50,554 bases of DNA, taken from NCBI GenBank assembly GCA_903855705.1, contig CAINZT010000218.1, positions 1 to 50,554 on the forward strand. Reading direction: 5' to 3'. Below are positions 7,820-16,872 of this stretch, in pieces; within the stretch, counting starts at the first letter, position 1, and every line of letters starts with the position of its first letter. Origin of the DNA: an uncultured Synechococcus sp. GTDB lineage: Bacteria; Cyanobacteriota; Cyanobacteriia; PCC-6307; Cyanobiaceae. A model generated the notes under the pieces. It saw only the letters and a program-made list of their open reading frames with translations, made no database searches and was not told where the DNA came from. The position numbers were made by a program, and so were the translations under genes.

Positions 7820-9163
7820 TCAAGGATTAGACTTGTCTGCACCCAAGGCTGCTGGCACATTGCTCGTTCCAGGCTGGAAAGGACGCTGGGCCACCCCAGC
7901 GCCGCGCAGCAGTTTAATCAAGGTGGTTTCGGCCGCCACGAATTGGCTGTCCTTCTGGGTGGCGATGTCTTCGAGCTTCAGTTTCTGGGCGTCGGCATCG
8001 GACAATTTCGCAGGCACATCCGGCTCAATGCCGCGGTGGTGAATGTCGCGGCCGCTGGGGGTGAGGTATTTGGCAATCGTCACGGTCATGCCGGAACCAT
8101 CGGAGAGCCCCCGCACCGATTGGACCAGGCCCTTGCCAAAGGTTTTCTGGCCCACCAACAGGGCCCGGTGGTTGTCCTGGAGGGCGCCAGAGAGGATCTC
8201 GCTGGCGCTAGCCGATCCCTCATTGACCAGGATCACCAAGGGGCGTTTGGTGAGGGCATGGCCATTGGCCCGCTTGATGTCCTGGATGCCATCGCGGGTC
8301 TTGGTGGACACGATCACACCCTCATCAAGCCACTGGCGGGCGATCGCCACGCTGGCCATCAGTAGGCCGCCCGGGTTGCTGCGCAGGTCCATCACATAGC
8401 CCTGCACCCCCTTGGCCTCCAAATCCTTGACCGCCGCGCCCATATCTCGGGCGGCATTGGCATTGAATTGCTTCAGGCGGATATAGCCCAGGCGCTCGCC
8501 ATCGGGTCCAGTTTTCACCTGATGCTCGACGGTATGGAGCTCGATGCGTTCGCGCACTAGGGGCGAGGTGATCAGGGCGCCCTTGCGGCGCAGCTGAATG
8601 GTCACCTTGGTGCCGGCTTCACCGCGGATCAACTTGACCGCCTCTTCGGTGGACATGCCCAAGGTGGGCTTGCCATCGATCGAGACAATGACGTCTTTGG
8701 GCAACACCCCTGCCCGATAGGCAGGCGAGCCTTCGATCGGTGCAATCACCACGAGCTCCTTGCTGTCCTTATCGATGCTCAGCTGGATCCCCACCCCGGA
8801 CAATTCGCCCGAAGTATCGATCTGCATCTCCTTGAACTCACGCGGGTCCAGGAAGCGGGTGTAAGGGTCACTAAGGGTGGCCAACATCCGGCGGATGGCG
8901 ACATAGCCCTCCTTCGGCGTCTCGTAATTCTTAGCAAGAAGTTGGCGCCTTAATTCGCGCCAACGTTCCTGTGAATATTTACCGGTGGTATCGAGATAAT
9001 CACGGAAAACAATTTGCCAGGTTTGATCAATCACCTCCTTGGGGCTGTCGCTGATCAGGGCGGCCAGGCTGGGGGCGTTGAGCAGTTCACTGCCCACCAG
9101 CACCGTTGCAGCAAGAGCCCCTGTCCCCATCAACAGCACGACGCCGGTGCGAGCCCTGCCCAT
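7820..9163 (-). CDS. Carboxyl-terminal processing protease (S41A, CtpA-type)
   Basis: A periplasmic or lumenal serine protease of the C-terminal processing family; one cyanobacterial member, CtpA, matures the photosystem II D1 protein. An N-terminal hydrophobic segment (VVLLMGTGALAATVLVG) serves as signal or anchor. A PDZ domain lies around residues 120-200 (GIQLSI, GSPAYRAGVLPKDVIVSIDG). The catalytic core follows, with Ser near 319 in NEGSASASEI and Lys near 344 in GQKTFGKGLVQ, the usual 25-residue spacing. I chose ATG 9163 over an upstream TTG because AGGAG sits 6 nt before it. Cyanobacteria have several paralogs (CtpA, B, C), and sequence inspection alone does not say which this is. Confidence 0.9.
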   Translation of the reverse strand: MGRARTGVVLLMGTGALAATVLVGSELLNAPSLAALISDSPKEVIDQTWQIVFRDYLDTTGKYSQERWRELRRQLLAKNYETPKEGYVAIRRMLATLSDPYTRFLDPREFKEMQIDTSGELSGVGIQLSIDKDSKELVVIAPIEGSPAYRAGVLPKDVIVSIDGKPTLGMSTEEAVKLIRGEAGTKVTIQLRRKGALITSPLVRERIELHTVEHQVKTGPDGERLGYIRLKQFNANAARDMGAAVKDLEAKGVQGYVMDLRSNPGGLLMASVAIARQWLDEGVIVSTKTRDGIQDIKRANGHALTKRPLVILVNEGSASASEILSGALQDNHRALLVGQKTFGKGLVQSVRGLSDGSGMTVTIAKYLTPSGRDIHHRGIEPDVPAKLSDADAQKLKLEDIATQKDSQFVAAETTLIKLLRGAGVAQRPFQPGTSNVPAALGADKSNP

Positions 9164-9396
9164 CAACAACTCCTATGAACCTGGAGATTGGTCTCAAGCT
9201 AGCCCGCCAAGGCGAATCCGCGGCAGCGGGGAAAACCGAAATGGCGGTAGGCAGGCGACCGCCCCCAGGCAGGGGGCTTGACAGGGATTGATTCGGTGGA
9301 GCGCTTTAGCAGCGGCCCAGACACGAACGGCTCAGCCCCTGATCATGGGGCGTTGGAAGCAGCCTTCAGCCCGCTAGCCGGGGCTTGGCGAACCCT

Positions 9397-10683
9397 TCAA
9401 ACCGTCAGGGATCCGGGATCCACCCAGCGGCCATCCTCCTTGATCAGGGCGATCAGGGCGGCCACCCCTTCGGCTTCTGGCACCCGGCGGATTTCATCGC
9501 GGCCCCGGTAGAGGGAAATGGTGCCGGGGGTCTTGCCGACATAGCCGTAGTCGGCGTCGGCCATTTCGCCCGGGCCGTTGACGATGCAGCCCATCACGGC
9601 GATATCGAGGCCGGTGAGGTGGGCCGTGGCGTCGCGCACCTGATGCAGCACCTCCTCGAGGTTGAACAGGGTGCGGCCACAGCTGGGACAGGCCACGTAT
9701 TCGACCATGGTCTTACGCAGGCCCAGGGCCTGCAGGATCGAATAGCAAACCGGGATCTCCTTCTCGGGAGCCTCGGTGAGGGACACCCGGATCGTGTCGC
9801 CCAGGCCATCGGCCAGCAGGGTGGCGATGCCCGCCGTGCTCTTGATGCGGCCGTAATCGCCATCGCCAGCCTCGGTGACCCCTAGGTGCAGGGGGTAATG
9901 GAAGCCCTCTAGGTCCATGCGATGGGCCATCAGCCGGTAGGCCGCCAGCATCACCGGCGCCCGCGACGCCTTCATCGACACGACGATGTTGTGGAAATCG
10001 AGCCGATCGCAGATGCGGATGAATTCGAGGGCCGACTCCACCATGCCCAGGGGCGTGTCGCCGTAGGTGAAGAGCATGCGCTCCGCCAAGGAGCCGTGAT
10101 TGACGCCAATGCGCAGCGCCTTGTCCTGGCTCTTGAGCAGGCTCACCAGCGGTTCAAAGGTATCAACGATGCGATCGGCGATCTGGGCCAGCTCGGCCTC
10201 GGAAAAACTGCTGCGGTTCGGATCGGGCTTGTCAAACACAAACAGGCCCGGATTGATGCGCACCTTGTCAACGTGGTGGGCCACCTCGAGGGCAATCTTC
10301 ATGCCGTTGTGGTGCACATCGGCCACCAGGGGCACGGGCTGATAGGTGTCTTCCAGCCGTTTGCGGATCTCGGCCACGGCCTTGGCATGGGCCAGGCTTG
10401 GCACGGTGAGCCGCACGATTTCACAGCCCGCCTCGTGCAGGCGGCGGATGCCGGCGGTGGCCCCCTCAATATCGAGGGTGTCCTCATTGATCATCGACTG
10501 CACCACCACCGGGTGCTCACTGCCGATGGCCATCGCCCCCACCCGCACGCTGCGGGTCTTGCGGCGATGGATCACCGAATCAAAGCGGGGATCGCTGGCC
10601 CAATCGGCGCCACTGCCGCCTTGGGCGGGATCAGAAGTCATCCCCGGGGTGGCGGCATCGGGGCGGGCCAGGGTGCCGGTCAT
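9397..10683 (-). CDS. ispG: 4-hydroxy-3-methylbut-2-enyl-diphosphate synthase IspG
   Basis: IspG (GcpE) is the iron-sulfur enzyme converting MEcPP to HMBPP in the non-mevalonate isoprenoid pathway that supplies carotenoids, phytol and quinones. The protein is 428 residues, typical for the cyanobacterial form. Visible features are the barrel start [29 protein letters not shown], and the C-terminal [4Fe-4S] site with CPSCGRTLF and [16 protein letters not shown]. The first 30 residues are low-complexity and probably not conserved. It is transcribed in the same direction as the protease downstream, 230 bases away. Confidence 0.96.
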   Translation of the reverse strand: MTGTLARPDAATPGMTSDPAQGGSGADWASDPRFDSVIHRRKTRSVRVGAMAIGSEHPVVVQSMINEDTLDIEGATAGIRRLHEAGCEIVRLTVPSLAHAKAVAEIRKRLEDTYQPVPLVADVHHNGMKIALEVAHHVDKVRINPGLFVFDKPDPNRSSFSEAELAQIADRIVDTFEPLVSLLKSQDKALRIGVNHGSLAERMLFTYGDTPLGMVESALEFIRICDRLDFHNIVVSMKASRAPVMLAAYRLMAHRMDLEGFHYPLHLGVTEAGDGDYGRIKSTAGIATLLADGLGDTIRVSLTEAPEKEIPVCYSILQALGLRKTMVEYVACPSCGRTLFNLEEVLHQVRDATAHLTGLDIAVMGCIVNGPGEMADADYGYVGKTPGTISLYRGRDEIRRVPEAEGVAALIALIKEDGRWVDPGSLTV

Positions 10684-10744
10684 GGGGCGGGGCCGGAAGG
10701 TACCGCAAGCCTGTCACAGACCACTCCGGACCCGGCGGCGATGC

Positions 10745-11572
10745 CTACTTGAGAGTCAGCAGATGGTCCCGCACGGCCACCAGGTCCGCTCGGGTGAGAT
10801 CCCTGGGCCGGCCTGGCTGGCTCGAGCCGTTGCGCAGCAAGTAGGCGGGGTGGAAGATCGGCAGGCAGGCGCGCCCCTCAAAGCACTGCCACTGGCCGCG
10901 CAGCTGGCTGATCGGACCCTTCAGCCCCAGCACCGCCTGCAGGGCCGTGGCACCCACCAGCACCAGCACCTGGGGCTGGACCAGGGCGATTTGCTGCTGG
11001 AGCCAGGGCCGGCAGGCGGCCAGTTCCAGGGCCGTCGGTTTGCGGTTGCCGGGGGGGCGGCACTTCACCCCATTGCAGATGTAGGCGTCCCTGCTGCTGT
11101 CGAGGCCGGCCTCCGCCAACAGCTGGTCAAGCAGCTGGCCCGAACGCCCCACAAAGGGTTGGCCCAGCGCGTCCTCCTGGACCCCCGGGGCCTCGCCGAT
11201 CAGCATCAGCCGGGCCTTGGGATTGCCGCGGCTGAGCACCACCTGCTGGCGGCCGAGGGCCAGGGGGCAACGGCGGCAGGCGCCGCACTGCTGGGCCAAG
11301 GCGTCCAGATCGGCCAAGAGGGCCTGATCTGGACCGCTGGCTTCGGTGGACGGGGCCCTGGCCGCGACGCTGGGAGGAACGCTGGCCCCAGGGCCCGTTT
11401 GGGGTGGCGGGGCTGGAAGGTTGTCGATCGCTCGGGCCTGGCGCTCCTGGCCAGCGTCCCATGGCCCACCAGGCCCGAAACGCCGCAGCCTGGACGGCCC
11501 AATCCAGGGCGGGGCGCGGAATTGCCCTGGGGCAGGGGCGCAGAGCAGCTTTTGGATCGGTCGCTTGGGCAA
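10745..11572 (-). CDS. Family 4 uracil-DNA glycosylase
   Basis: An iron-sulfur uracil-DNA glycosylase that excises uracil arising from cytosine deamination. The core carries the family 4 signatures: CGACRRCPLALGR and VKCRPPGNRKP plus a later AACRPW that supply the cluster cysteines, the motif GEAPGVQEDALGQPFVG, and the C-terminal HPAYLLRN. The start is unclear. The frame is open to 11881, which would overlap the divergent aminotransferase gene, and no ATG lies between. TTG 11572 avoids the overlap; a TTG near residue LADLDALAQQ just before the first cysteines would give a length closer to usual. The N-terminal 90 residues are Pro-rich and look unconserved. Confidence 0.85.
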   Translation of the reverse strand: MPKRPIQKLLCAPAPGQFRAPPWIGPSRLRRFGPGGPWDAGQERQARAIDNLPAPPPQTGPGASVPPSVAARAPSTEASGPDQALLADLDALAQQCGACRRCPLALGRQQVVLSRGNPKARLMLIGEAPGVQEDALGQPFVGRSGQLLDQLLAEAGLDSSRDAYICNGVKCRPPGNRKPTALELAACRPWLQQQIALVQPQVLVLVGATALQAVLGLKGPISQLRGQWQCFEGRACLPIFHPAYLLRNGSSQPGRPRDLTRADLVAVRDHLLTLK

Positions 11573-11689
11573 GCCCAGGGCCGGGTTTGGCCCCAAAAAG
11601 TCTGCGCGGAACCTTTGGAGTGGCCGGCGTAGGGCAGGATGCAAGATTGTCCAGGCATTCCTCGGGATGCCGCCCCCGACGCTGCACCG

Positions 11690-12868
11690 ATGCTGCGCCC
11701 GATTGAGCTCTCTGCCCGGGCAGAAGCGTTGCAGCCTTCCTTGACCCTGGCCATTGCTGCTCGGGCCAAAGCCCTGCGCGCCGATGGCCATGACATCTGC
11801 AGCCTCAGTGCGGGGGAGCCGGATTTCGATACGCCGGCCTTCATCCGCCAGGCCGCCACGGCGGCCCTTGAGGCCGGCCATACCCGCTATGGACCGGCCG
11901 CCGGTGAACCGGCCCTACGCCAGGCGATCGCCGCAAAACTCAGCACTGAAAATCAAGTTCCCACCACTGCCGACCAGGTGCTCGTCACCAACGGCGGTAA
12001 GCAGGCCCTCTACAACCTGTTCCAGGTGCTCTTGGGGCCTGGCGATGAACTGCTCTTGCCCTCGCCCTTCTGGCTGAGTTACCCGGAAATGGCCCAGCTG
12101 GCCGGCGCCAGCGTGCGCCTGATCCCCAGCAGCGCAGCCGACGGCTTCCGCATCGATCCCCAACAGCTGGAAGCGGCGATCACGCCCGCCAGCAAATTGC
12201 TGGTGCTGAACAGCCCCTCCAATCCCACCGGCATGGTGCTGGGGCTGGGTGATCTGGAGGCCATCGCCTCGGTGTTGCGCCGCCATCCCCAGGTGGCGGT
12301 GGTCTGCGATGAGATCTACGAATTCCTGCTGGCCCCAGGGCTCACCCACCACAGTTTTGCGGCCGTGGCCCCCGATTTGGCCGGCCGGATCTTCACGGTG
12401 AATGGCTTTGCCAAGGGCTGGGCCATGACCGGCTGGCGGGTCGGCTGGCTGGCGGGGGCAAAGCCCGTGATCGCCGCCGCCAGTGCCCTCCAAAGCCAGA
12501 GCACCAGCAATGTCTGCAGCTTTGCCCAGTACGGCGCCCTGGCGGCGATCAGCGGCCCGCGGGACTGCGTCCATGCCATGGCGGCCGAATTCACCCGGCG
12601 CCGCAGCCTGCTCAGCGATGGCCTGATGCAGCTTGAGGGGTTGGCCCTGATCCCGCCCCAGGGGGCCTTCTATGCCTTCGCCGATGTCAGCAGCAAGGGC
12701 CTCGATTCGATGACCTTCTGCAACCGACTCCTCGAGGAGCAGGGCCTGGCGGCCGTTCCCGGCGTCGCCTTCGGCGATGACCGCTGCATCCGGCTCTCCT
12801 GCGCCGCCTCGCCGGCGACGATCGAGGACGGCCTGGCCCGGCTTGAGCGCTTCCTCGCCAGCGCCTGA
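11690..12868 (+). CDS. aspC: Aspartate aminotransferase (class I/II PLP enzyme)
   Basis: A PLP-dependent aminotransferase of fold type I that interconverts aspartate and oxaloacetate with 2-oxoglutarate and glutamate. Family features: SAGEPDFDTP near the N-terminus, the substrate-cavity YGPAAGEPALR, NSPSNPTGM, VCDEIYE with the PLP-contacting Asp, and the Schiff-base lysine in NGFAKGWAMTGWRVGW. At 392 residues it matches the cyanobacterial and alpha-proteobacterial type. I prefer the ATG at 11690 (LRPIELSARAEAL) over an earlier ATG at 11639, which adds 17 unrelated-looking residues. It is transcribed divergently from the uracil-DNA glycosylase gene. Aspartate specificity is inferred from overall family resemblance. 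Confidence 0.9.
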   Translation: MLRPIELSARAEALQPSLTLAIAARAKALRADGHDICSLSAGEPDFDTPAFIRQAATAALEAGHTRYGPAAGEPALRQAIAAKLSTENQVPTTADQVLVTNGGKQALYNLFQVLLGPGDELLLPSPFWLSYPEMAQLAGASVRLIPSSAADGFRIDPQQLEAAITPASKLLVLNSPSNPTGMVLGLGDLEAIASVLRRHPQVAVVCDEIYEFLLAPGLTHHSFAAVAPDLAGRIFTVNGFAKGWAMTGWRVGWLAGAKPVIAAASALQSQSTSNVCSFAQYGALAAISGPRDCVHAMAAEFTRRRSLLSDGLMQLEGLALIPPQGAFYAFADVSSKGLDSMTFCNRLLEEQGLAAVPGVAFGDDRCIRLSCAASPATIEDGLARLERFLASA

Positions 12869-12948
12869 AGGGCTGCGGGACTGCATGGCTACGGAGCTGA
12901 CTCCCGACTCGGCCGGCTCAATGACCGGGCGACCCACTGGGCAAGAGG

Positions 12949-13044
12949 CTTTCTGAACAAGTGTCTGGTCGAACAAGTGAATGATTGAACAAGTGACTGG
13001 ATGGGCCAGTGACTGGTTGACCCACAGTCTCTGGGTGTCCAAGG
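12949..13044. repeat. Degenerate 16-nt tandem repeat, about six units
   Basis: Units of 16 nt start at 12949, 12965, 12981, 12997, 13013 and 13029. The first three share GAACAAGTG at the same offset, the fourth to sixth drift (CCAGTGA, ending CCAAGG). The array fills most of the gap between the aminotransferase and the ABC importer and has no open frame through it, since 16 is not a multiple of three. The same period occurs in the array at 20082-20225 with different sequence. Confidence 0.65.
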
Positions 13045-13152
13045 GGCTGACTGGCTAGCTGTTTGACTGCTCTGTTGTCGAGCCGGCTGCGTTCACGGCC
13101 GCCTAAACGGCCTGGCTGCGGACGCCCCCGACCCTTCCCCTCCCCAAACCCC

Positions 13153-14109
13153 ATGGCCATTCGAGAACGTTGGGCCGCCGTGCTGGCAGGCCTGTCCCTG
13201 GTCCTGCTGCCGGCGGTCCTGCCAGAGGGCAACCCCGGCGGCCCCAGCCTGGTCCCCCCAGCCCGGGCCGAACAGCCCCAGGGCCAGGCCAAACCGGTGT
13301 TGCGCATCGGCGCGATCCCCGACCAGAAACCGGAAAAACTGAACCGCCTCTATCCCCTGGTGGCAGCCGAACTGGAGCGCCAGTTGGGCGTGCCCGTGAC
13401 CTACGTGCCCGTGGTCGACTACACCGCCGCCGTGACGGCCTTCCGCACCGGGGACCTGGATCTGGTCTGGTTCGGGGGCCTCACCGGCGTGCGGGCGCGC
13501 CGGCAGAAACCCGGCGCCCAGGTGCTGGCCCAACGGGACATTGATGTCGCCTTCCACAGCATCTTCATCGCCAACACAGGCAGCGGCCTCAAGCCGATCC
13601 ATGACCTCAAGGGCCTGACGGAACTGAAGGGCAAACGCTTCACCTTCGGCTCGGAAAGTTCCACCTCGGGCCGGCTGATGCCCCAGTACTTCCTGGCCAA
13701 AGGCGGCGTGAAGCTGGGTGATTTTGCGGGCGGCGCCCCCGGCTTTAGCGGCAGCCACGACACGACCATCGCCCTGGTGCAAAGCGGCGCCTACGACGCC
13801 GGGGTGGTGAATGAGCAGGTGTGGCGCACCAGCCTCCATGACGGCCGGGCCAACCGGGCCAAGGTGGTAGCGATCTGGCGCACCCCTGGCTATCCCGATT
13901 ACCACTGGATCGGCCAGCCCAACCTCGATCAGCGCTTCGGCAAGGGCTTCAGCCGCAAGCTCCAGGGGGCCATCATCAGCTGGCGCACCACCAATCCCGA
14001 GCAGAAACAAATCCTGGGCCTGTTCGGGGCCCAGCAGTTCAGCAAATCGACGGCGGCCAATTACAAGCAGATCGAACAGGTGGGTCGCCAGATCGGCAAG
14101 ATCCACTGA
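13153..14109 (+). CDS. PhnD-type periplasmic substrate-binding protein
   Basis: The binding subunit of an ABC importer for an oxyanion such as phosphonate, phosphite or, in a related clade, selenate. A Sec signal peptide ends near ARAEQ. The mature protein begins LRIGAIPDQKPEKL and continues VPVVDYTAAVTAFRTGDLDLVWFGGLTG, the PhnD/PtxB pattern. Then come GSESSTSGRLMP and GSHDTTIALVQSGAYDAG, which in relatives hold the anion. It is 318 residues long. The next two genes, each overlapping by a base, encode the ATPase and the permease. No phnJ, ptxD or selenium gene is adjacent, so the substrate remains open. Confidence 0.85.
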   Translation: MAIRERWAAVLAGLSLVLLPAVLPEGNPGGPSLVPPARAEQPQGQAKPVLRIGAIPDQKPEKLNRLYPLVAAELERQLGVPVTYVPVVDYTAAVTAFRTGDLDLVWFGGLTGVRARRQKPGAQVLAQRDIDVAFHSIFIANTGSGLKPIHDLKGLTELKGKRFTFGSESSTSGRLMPQYFLAKGGVKLGDFAGGAPGFSGSHDTTIALVQSGAYDAGVVNEQVWRTSLHDGRANRAKVVAIWRTPGYPDYHWIGQPNLDQRFGKGFSRKLQGAIISWRTTNPEQKQILGLFGAQQFSKSTAANYKQIEQVGRQIGKIH

Positions 14110-14927
14110 TGTCAGCAGCCCCGGCCAGCGAGCTAGGCCAGCCGAGTCCAGGACCGGAAGCGCCGCGCCAGGAGCTTCCCTGGCTGGAGCTAAGCCAGAT
14201 CACGGTGCCTGGCCGCGGCCGGCCGCGCCTGGATCGGGTGTCATTGGCGATCGGGGGCGGCGAACGGGTGGCCCTGCTGGGTCCCAGTGGGGCCGGCAAG
14301 AGCAGCCTGCTGGCGGTGGCCAACGGGCTGCTCCGGCCCGCCTCCGGATCCCTGCGCTGGCTTGGGACCCCTCCGGCCCGATCGGGCCGGGCCCGGCGCC
14401 GCCAGCAGGCCCGCATCGGCACCCTCTGGCAGGACCTGCGCCTGATTGAGGAGCTGAGCGTGCAACAAAACCTCAATAGCGCTCGGCTGGCGGCCTGGGG
14501 CTGGCCCCGGGCCCTGCTCAACCTGCTCTGGCCCCTAGACACGGCCGCCAACCGGGACGCCCTCGCCCAGGTGGACCTGGGCGCCGAGCTGCTGGACCAA
14601 CCGGTCAGCGCCCTCTCTGGCGGTCAGCGCCAACGGGTGGCGATCGCCCGCCTGCTGCGCCAGGACCCGGATTTGCTCCTGGCCGATGAACCCCTGGCCA
14701 GCCTCGATCCCCGCCTGGCAGCGGAGCTTTTGCAACTCCTGCTCAATCAGGTGACCCCCCGGCGGGCCCTGCTGCTCAGCCTGCACCGTCCCGACCTGCT
14801 GGCCGGCTTTGATCGGGCCATTGGGCTGCGCCATGGCCAGGTGCTCTTCGACCAACCCACCAGGACCATCGGCCCCGCCGACCTGGAGGCCCTCTACGGC
14901 GGCGAGCAGCCGGACTCCGGGCCGTGA
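14109..14927 (+). CDS. PhnC-type ABC transporter ATP-binding protein
   Basis: The ATPase that powers the importer encoded around it. It has Walker A GPSGAGKSS, a Q-loop region GTLWQDLRLIEE, the ABC signature LSGGQRQRVAIAR, Walker B LLLADEPLASLDP and the switch His in LSLHRPDLL. The order and spacing fit the phosphonate-type (PhnC) subfamily, about 272 residues. The first 25 residues are Pro/Gly-rich and look unconserved. Its ATG overlaps the stop codon of the binding-protein gene by one base and its own stop overlaps the permease start in the same way, so all three are likely co-translated. Confidence 0.9.
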   Translation: MSAAPASELGQPSPGPEAPRQELPWLELSQITVPGRGRPRLDRVSLAIGGGERVALLGPSGAGKSSLLAVANGLLRPASGSLRWLGTPPARSGRARRRQQARIGTLWQDLRLIEELSVQQNLNSARLAAWGWPRALLNLLWPLDTAANRDALAQVDLGAELLDQPVSALSGGQRQRVAIARLLRQDPDLLLADEPLASLDPRLAAELLQLLLNQVTPRRALLLSLHRPDLLAGFDRAIGLRHGQVLFDQPTRTIGPADLEALYGGEQPDSGP

Positions 14928-16786
14928 TGGCGTCGCTGATTCCAGCCGTGATTCGGACCAAGATCCACAGTGCCTGGGCCGGGTGGGGCGCGGCAGGGGG
15001 CCAGGGGGCAAGCCCCGATCGGGCCCAAACCACCCTGATCTGGCCGACCGGTATCGCCGCGCCCCTGGCGATGGTGGCCCCGGCGTTGGTGTTGATCCCG
15101 GTGCTGGGGCTGCTGCCGGGCCTGGTCCATGGCGGCGGTTTCGACCTGCTCGCCGAGTTCGTCCAAGCGGCCTTCACTCCCTCCCTGGATCCCCTGGTGG
15201 TGGGCTCGGCCATCAAAGGCCTGGGCATCACCGTGGGGATCGCCCTGCTCGGCTGGGCGGCCAGTGGCCTGCTGGGGCTGGCCCTGGCCCTGGCCAGTTC
15301 GCGCCAGGTGTGGGTCACCTACTGCGGCCAGGTCTGGCCTGCCAACCTGCTGCGCCGGCTCTTGGCCCTGCCGCGCTCGATCCATGAGCTGCTCTGGGGC
15401 TTGCTGCTGCTCCAGGTCGTCGGCCTGCAAGCGGCCGTGGCGATCGCTGCCATCGCCATCCCCTATGGGGCCCTAATAGCCCGGGTGCTGGGCGACCAGA
15501 TCGACGCCCTGCCATCGGGAGCCCTAGCCGCCCTGCGCTGCAGTGGCGTGGCCGCCCCCCAGGCCCTGCTCACCGCCCTGGGGCCGCCCCTGCTGCCCGG
15601 CCTGCTCAGCTATGGCGGCTACCGGCTCGAATGCGCCCTGCGCAGCGCCACCTTGCTGGGGGTATTTGGCCTGGGGGGCCTGGGCACGGAGCTCAAGCTC
15701 TGCCTGCAATCCCTGCAATTCCATGAGCTCTGGACCGGCCTCTGGCTGCTCCTGGTGGTGATGCTGCTCCTGGAAACGGCTCTGGCCGGCCTGCGGCGGC
15801 GCTGGTTGATGCCCCGCCGCCTGGGCCTGGGGGGGCCGTCCTCCGGGAACCCTCGGCTCGAAGCTGGGGCAGCTCAAGGGTCCGGTTCAGGGAGGGCCCT
15901 GGCTCCGTGGGCGCCAGCGGGCCCTGGGCTGGCCAGCCCCAATCCAGCCCGCCCCGGGCCCCTGCCCACCAACCCCTTGGCCCCCGAATCCGGGGCCGGG
16001 CACCGGGGCCAGGGCAGGGCACCGCGGCCGGACAAATTGGGGCGCCGCGGCCGCGAAATGGTGCTGGCCCTGGTGGTGATGGTGCCGCTGCTGGTTTGGC
16101 TGGCCCGGGGCATGGGCGTGCATCCCCTGGGCCTACTGCACTGGCAACCCTTGCCGAACCTGGGCGGGGCCTCCTGGGCCAGCGTCCTGGCCTTGCCCTG
16201 GCCCCAGCTGGTGGGCACCACCCTGCTACTGACCCTGGTGGCTGCGGGGCTGGCGGTGGGGCTGGCGCCCCTGCTGCTGCTGGTGATTGCCCCCTGGCCC
16301 TGGGCCCGGCCCCTGCTGCAACTGGCCTGGGCCCTGGCCCGCCTCTGGCCGCCTCCCCTCAGTGCCCTGCTGCTGTTGTTGCTGCTCAAACCCGGCCTGG
16401 TTACCGCCGCCCTGGCCCTGGGCTTCCACAACCTGGGCATCCTGGGCCGTCTGCTGCTCGAATCCAGCGACGACAGCCAGGCCCCGGCCGAGGGGGCCCT
16501 TCAAGGGGCTGGGGTTGGGCCGCGGCTAGCCCTGTTCTATGGCCGTTTCAGTGGCCTGGCCCGCAGCTACCTGGCCTATGGGGCCTACCGGGCCGATGTG
16601 ATGCTGCGCGAAAGCGTGGTGGTGGGCCTGGTGGGGGCGGCCGGGCTGGGCACCCAGCTGCTCGAGAGTCTGAGCAGTTTTGCCTGGGACCAACTGCTGG
16701 CCCTGGTGGGGGTCTACGCCCTGCTCACCCTGGTGGGGGAAGATCTCAGCGACCGGGCCCGGCGCCGGCTCCTGGCCCCGACCTGA
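14927..16786 (+). CDS. Fused double permease of the PhnD-type importer
   Basis: A 619-residue membrane protein containing two PhnE-type permease domains in one chain. Domain one (about residues 60-290) has the EAA-like loop ALRCSGVAAPQALLTALGPP; domain two (about 375-610) has LQGAGVGPRLALFYGRFS and ESVVVGLVGAAGLGTQL, matching the domain-one segment SATLLGVFGLGGLGTEL. Usual PhnE permeases have one such domain and act as dimers. A Gly/Pro/Ala-rich linker of about 70 residues joins the halves. A GTG three bases earlier (14924) is an alternative start. The fusion should give a fixed heterodimer-like pore with the ATPase encoded just upstream. Confidence 0.88.
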   Translation: MASLIPAVIRTKIHSAWAGWGAAGGQGASPDRAQTTLIWPTGIAAPLAMVAPALVLIPVLGLLPGLVHGGGFDLLAEFVQAAFTPSLDPLVVGSAIKGLGITVGIALLGWAASGLLGLALALASSRQVWVTYCGQVWPANLLRRLLALPRSIHELLWGLLLLQVVGLQAAVAIAAIAIPYGALIARVLGDQIDALPSGALAALRCSGVAAPQALLTALGPPLLPGLLSYGGYRLECALRSATLLGVFGLGGLGTELKLCLQSLQFHELWTGLWLLLVVMLLLETALAGLRRRWLMPRRLGLGGPSSGNPRLEAGAAQGSGSGRALAPWAPAGPGLASPNPARPGPLPTNPLAPESGAGHRGQGRAPRPDKLGRRGREMVLALVVMVPLLVWLARGMGVHPLGLLHWQPLPNLGGASWASVLALPWPQLVGTTLLLTLVAAGLAVGLAPLLLLVIAPWPWARPLLQLAWALARLWPPPLSALLLLLLLKPGLVTAALALGFHNLGILGRLLLESSDDSQAPAEGALQGAGVGPRLALFYGRFSGLARSYLAYGAYRADVMLRESVVVGLVGAAGLGTQLLESLSSFAWDQLLALVGVYALLTLVGEDLSDRARRRLLAPT

Positions 16787-16872
16787 CCAGCCCGCACCAA
16801 CCAGTCGATCGAATCACCCCGGTTGACCGCCCCCTCTTTGGGCGCGTTTGCGCGCCTGCACGCCTTGCCCCC

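Noticed and set aside
9922-10752. A 276-codon plus-strand frame
   Set aside because: Antisense of ispG, rich in His and Gly, and without any domain.
11915-13042. A 375-codon minus-strand frame
   Set aside because: Antisense of the aspartate aminotransferase gene and the repeat array, with no recognisable fold.
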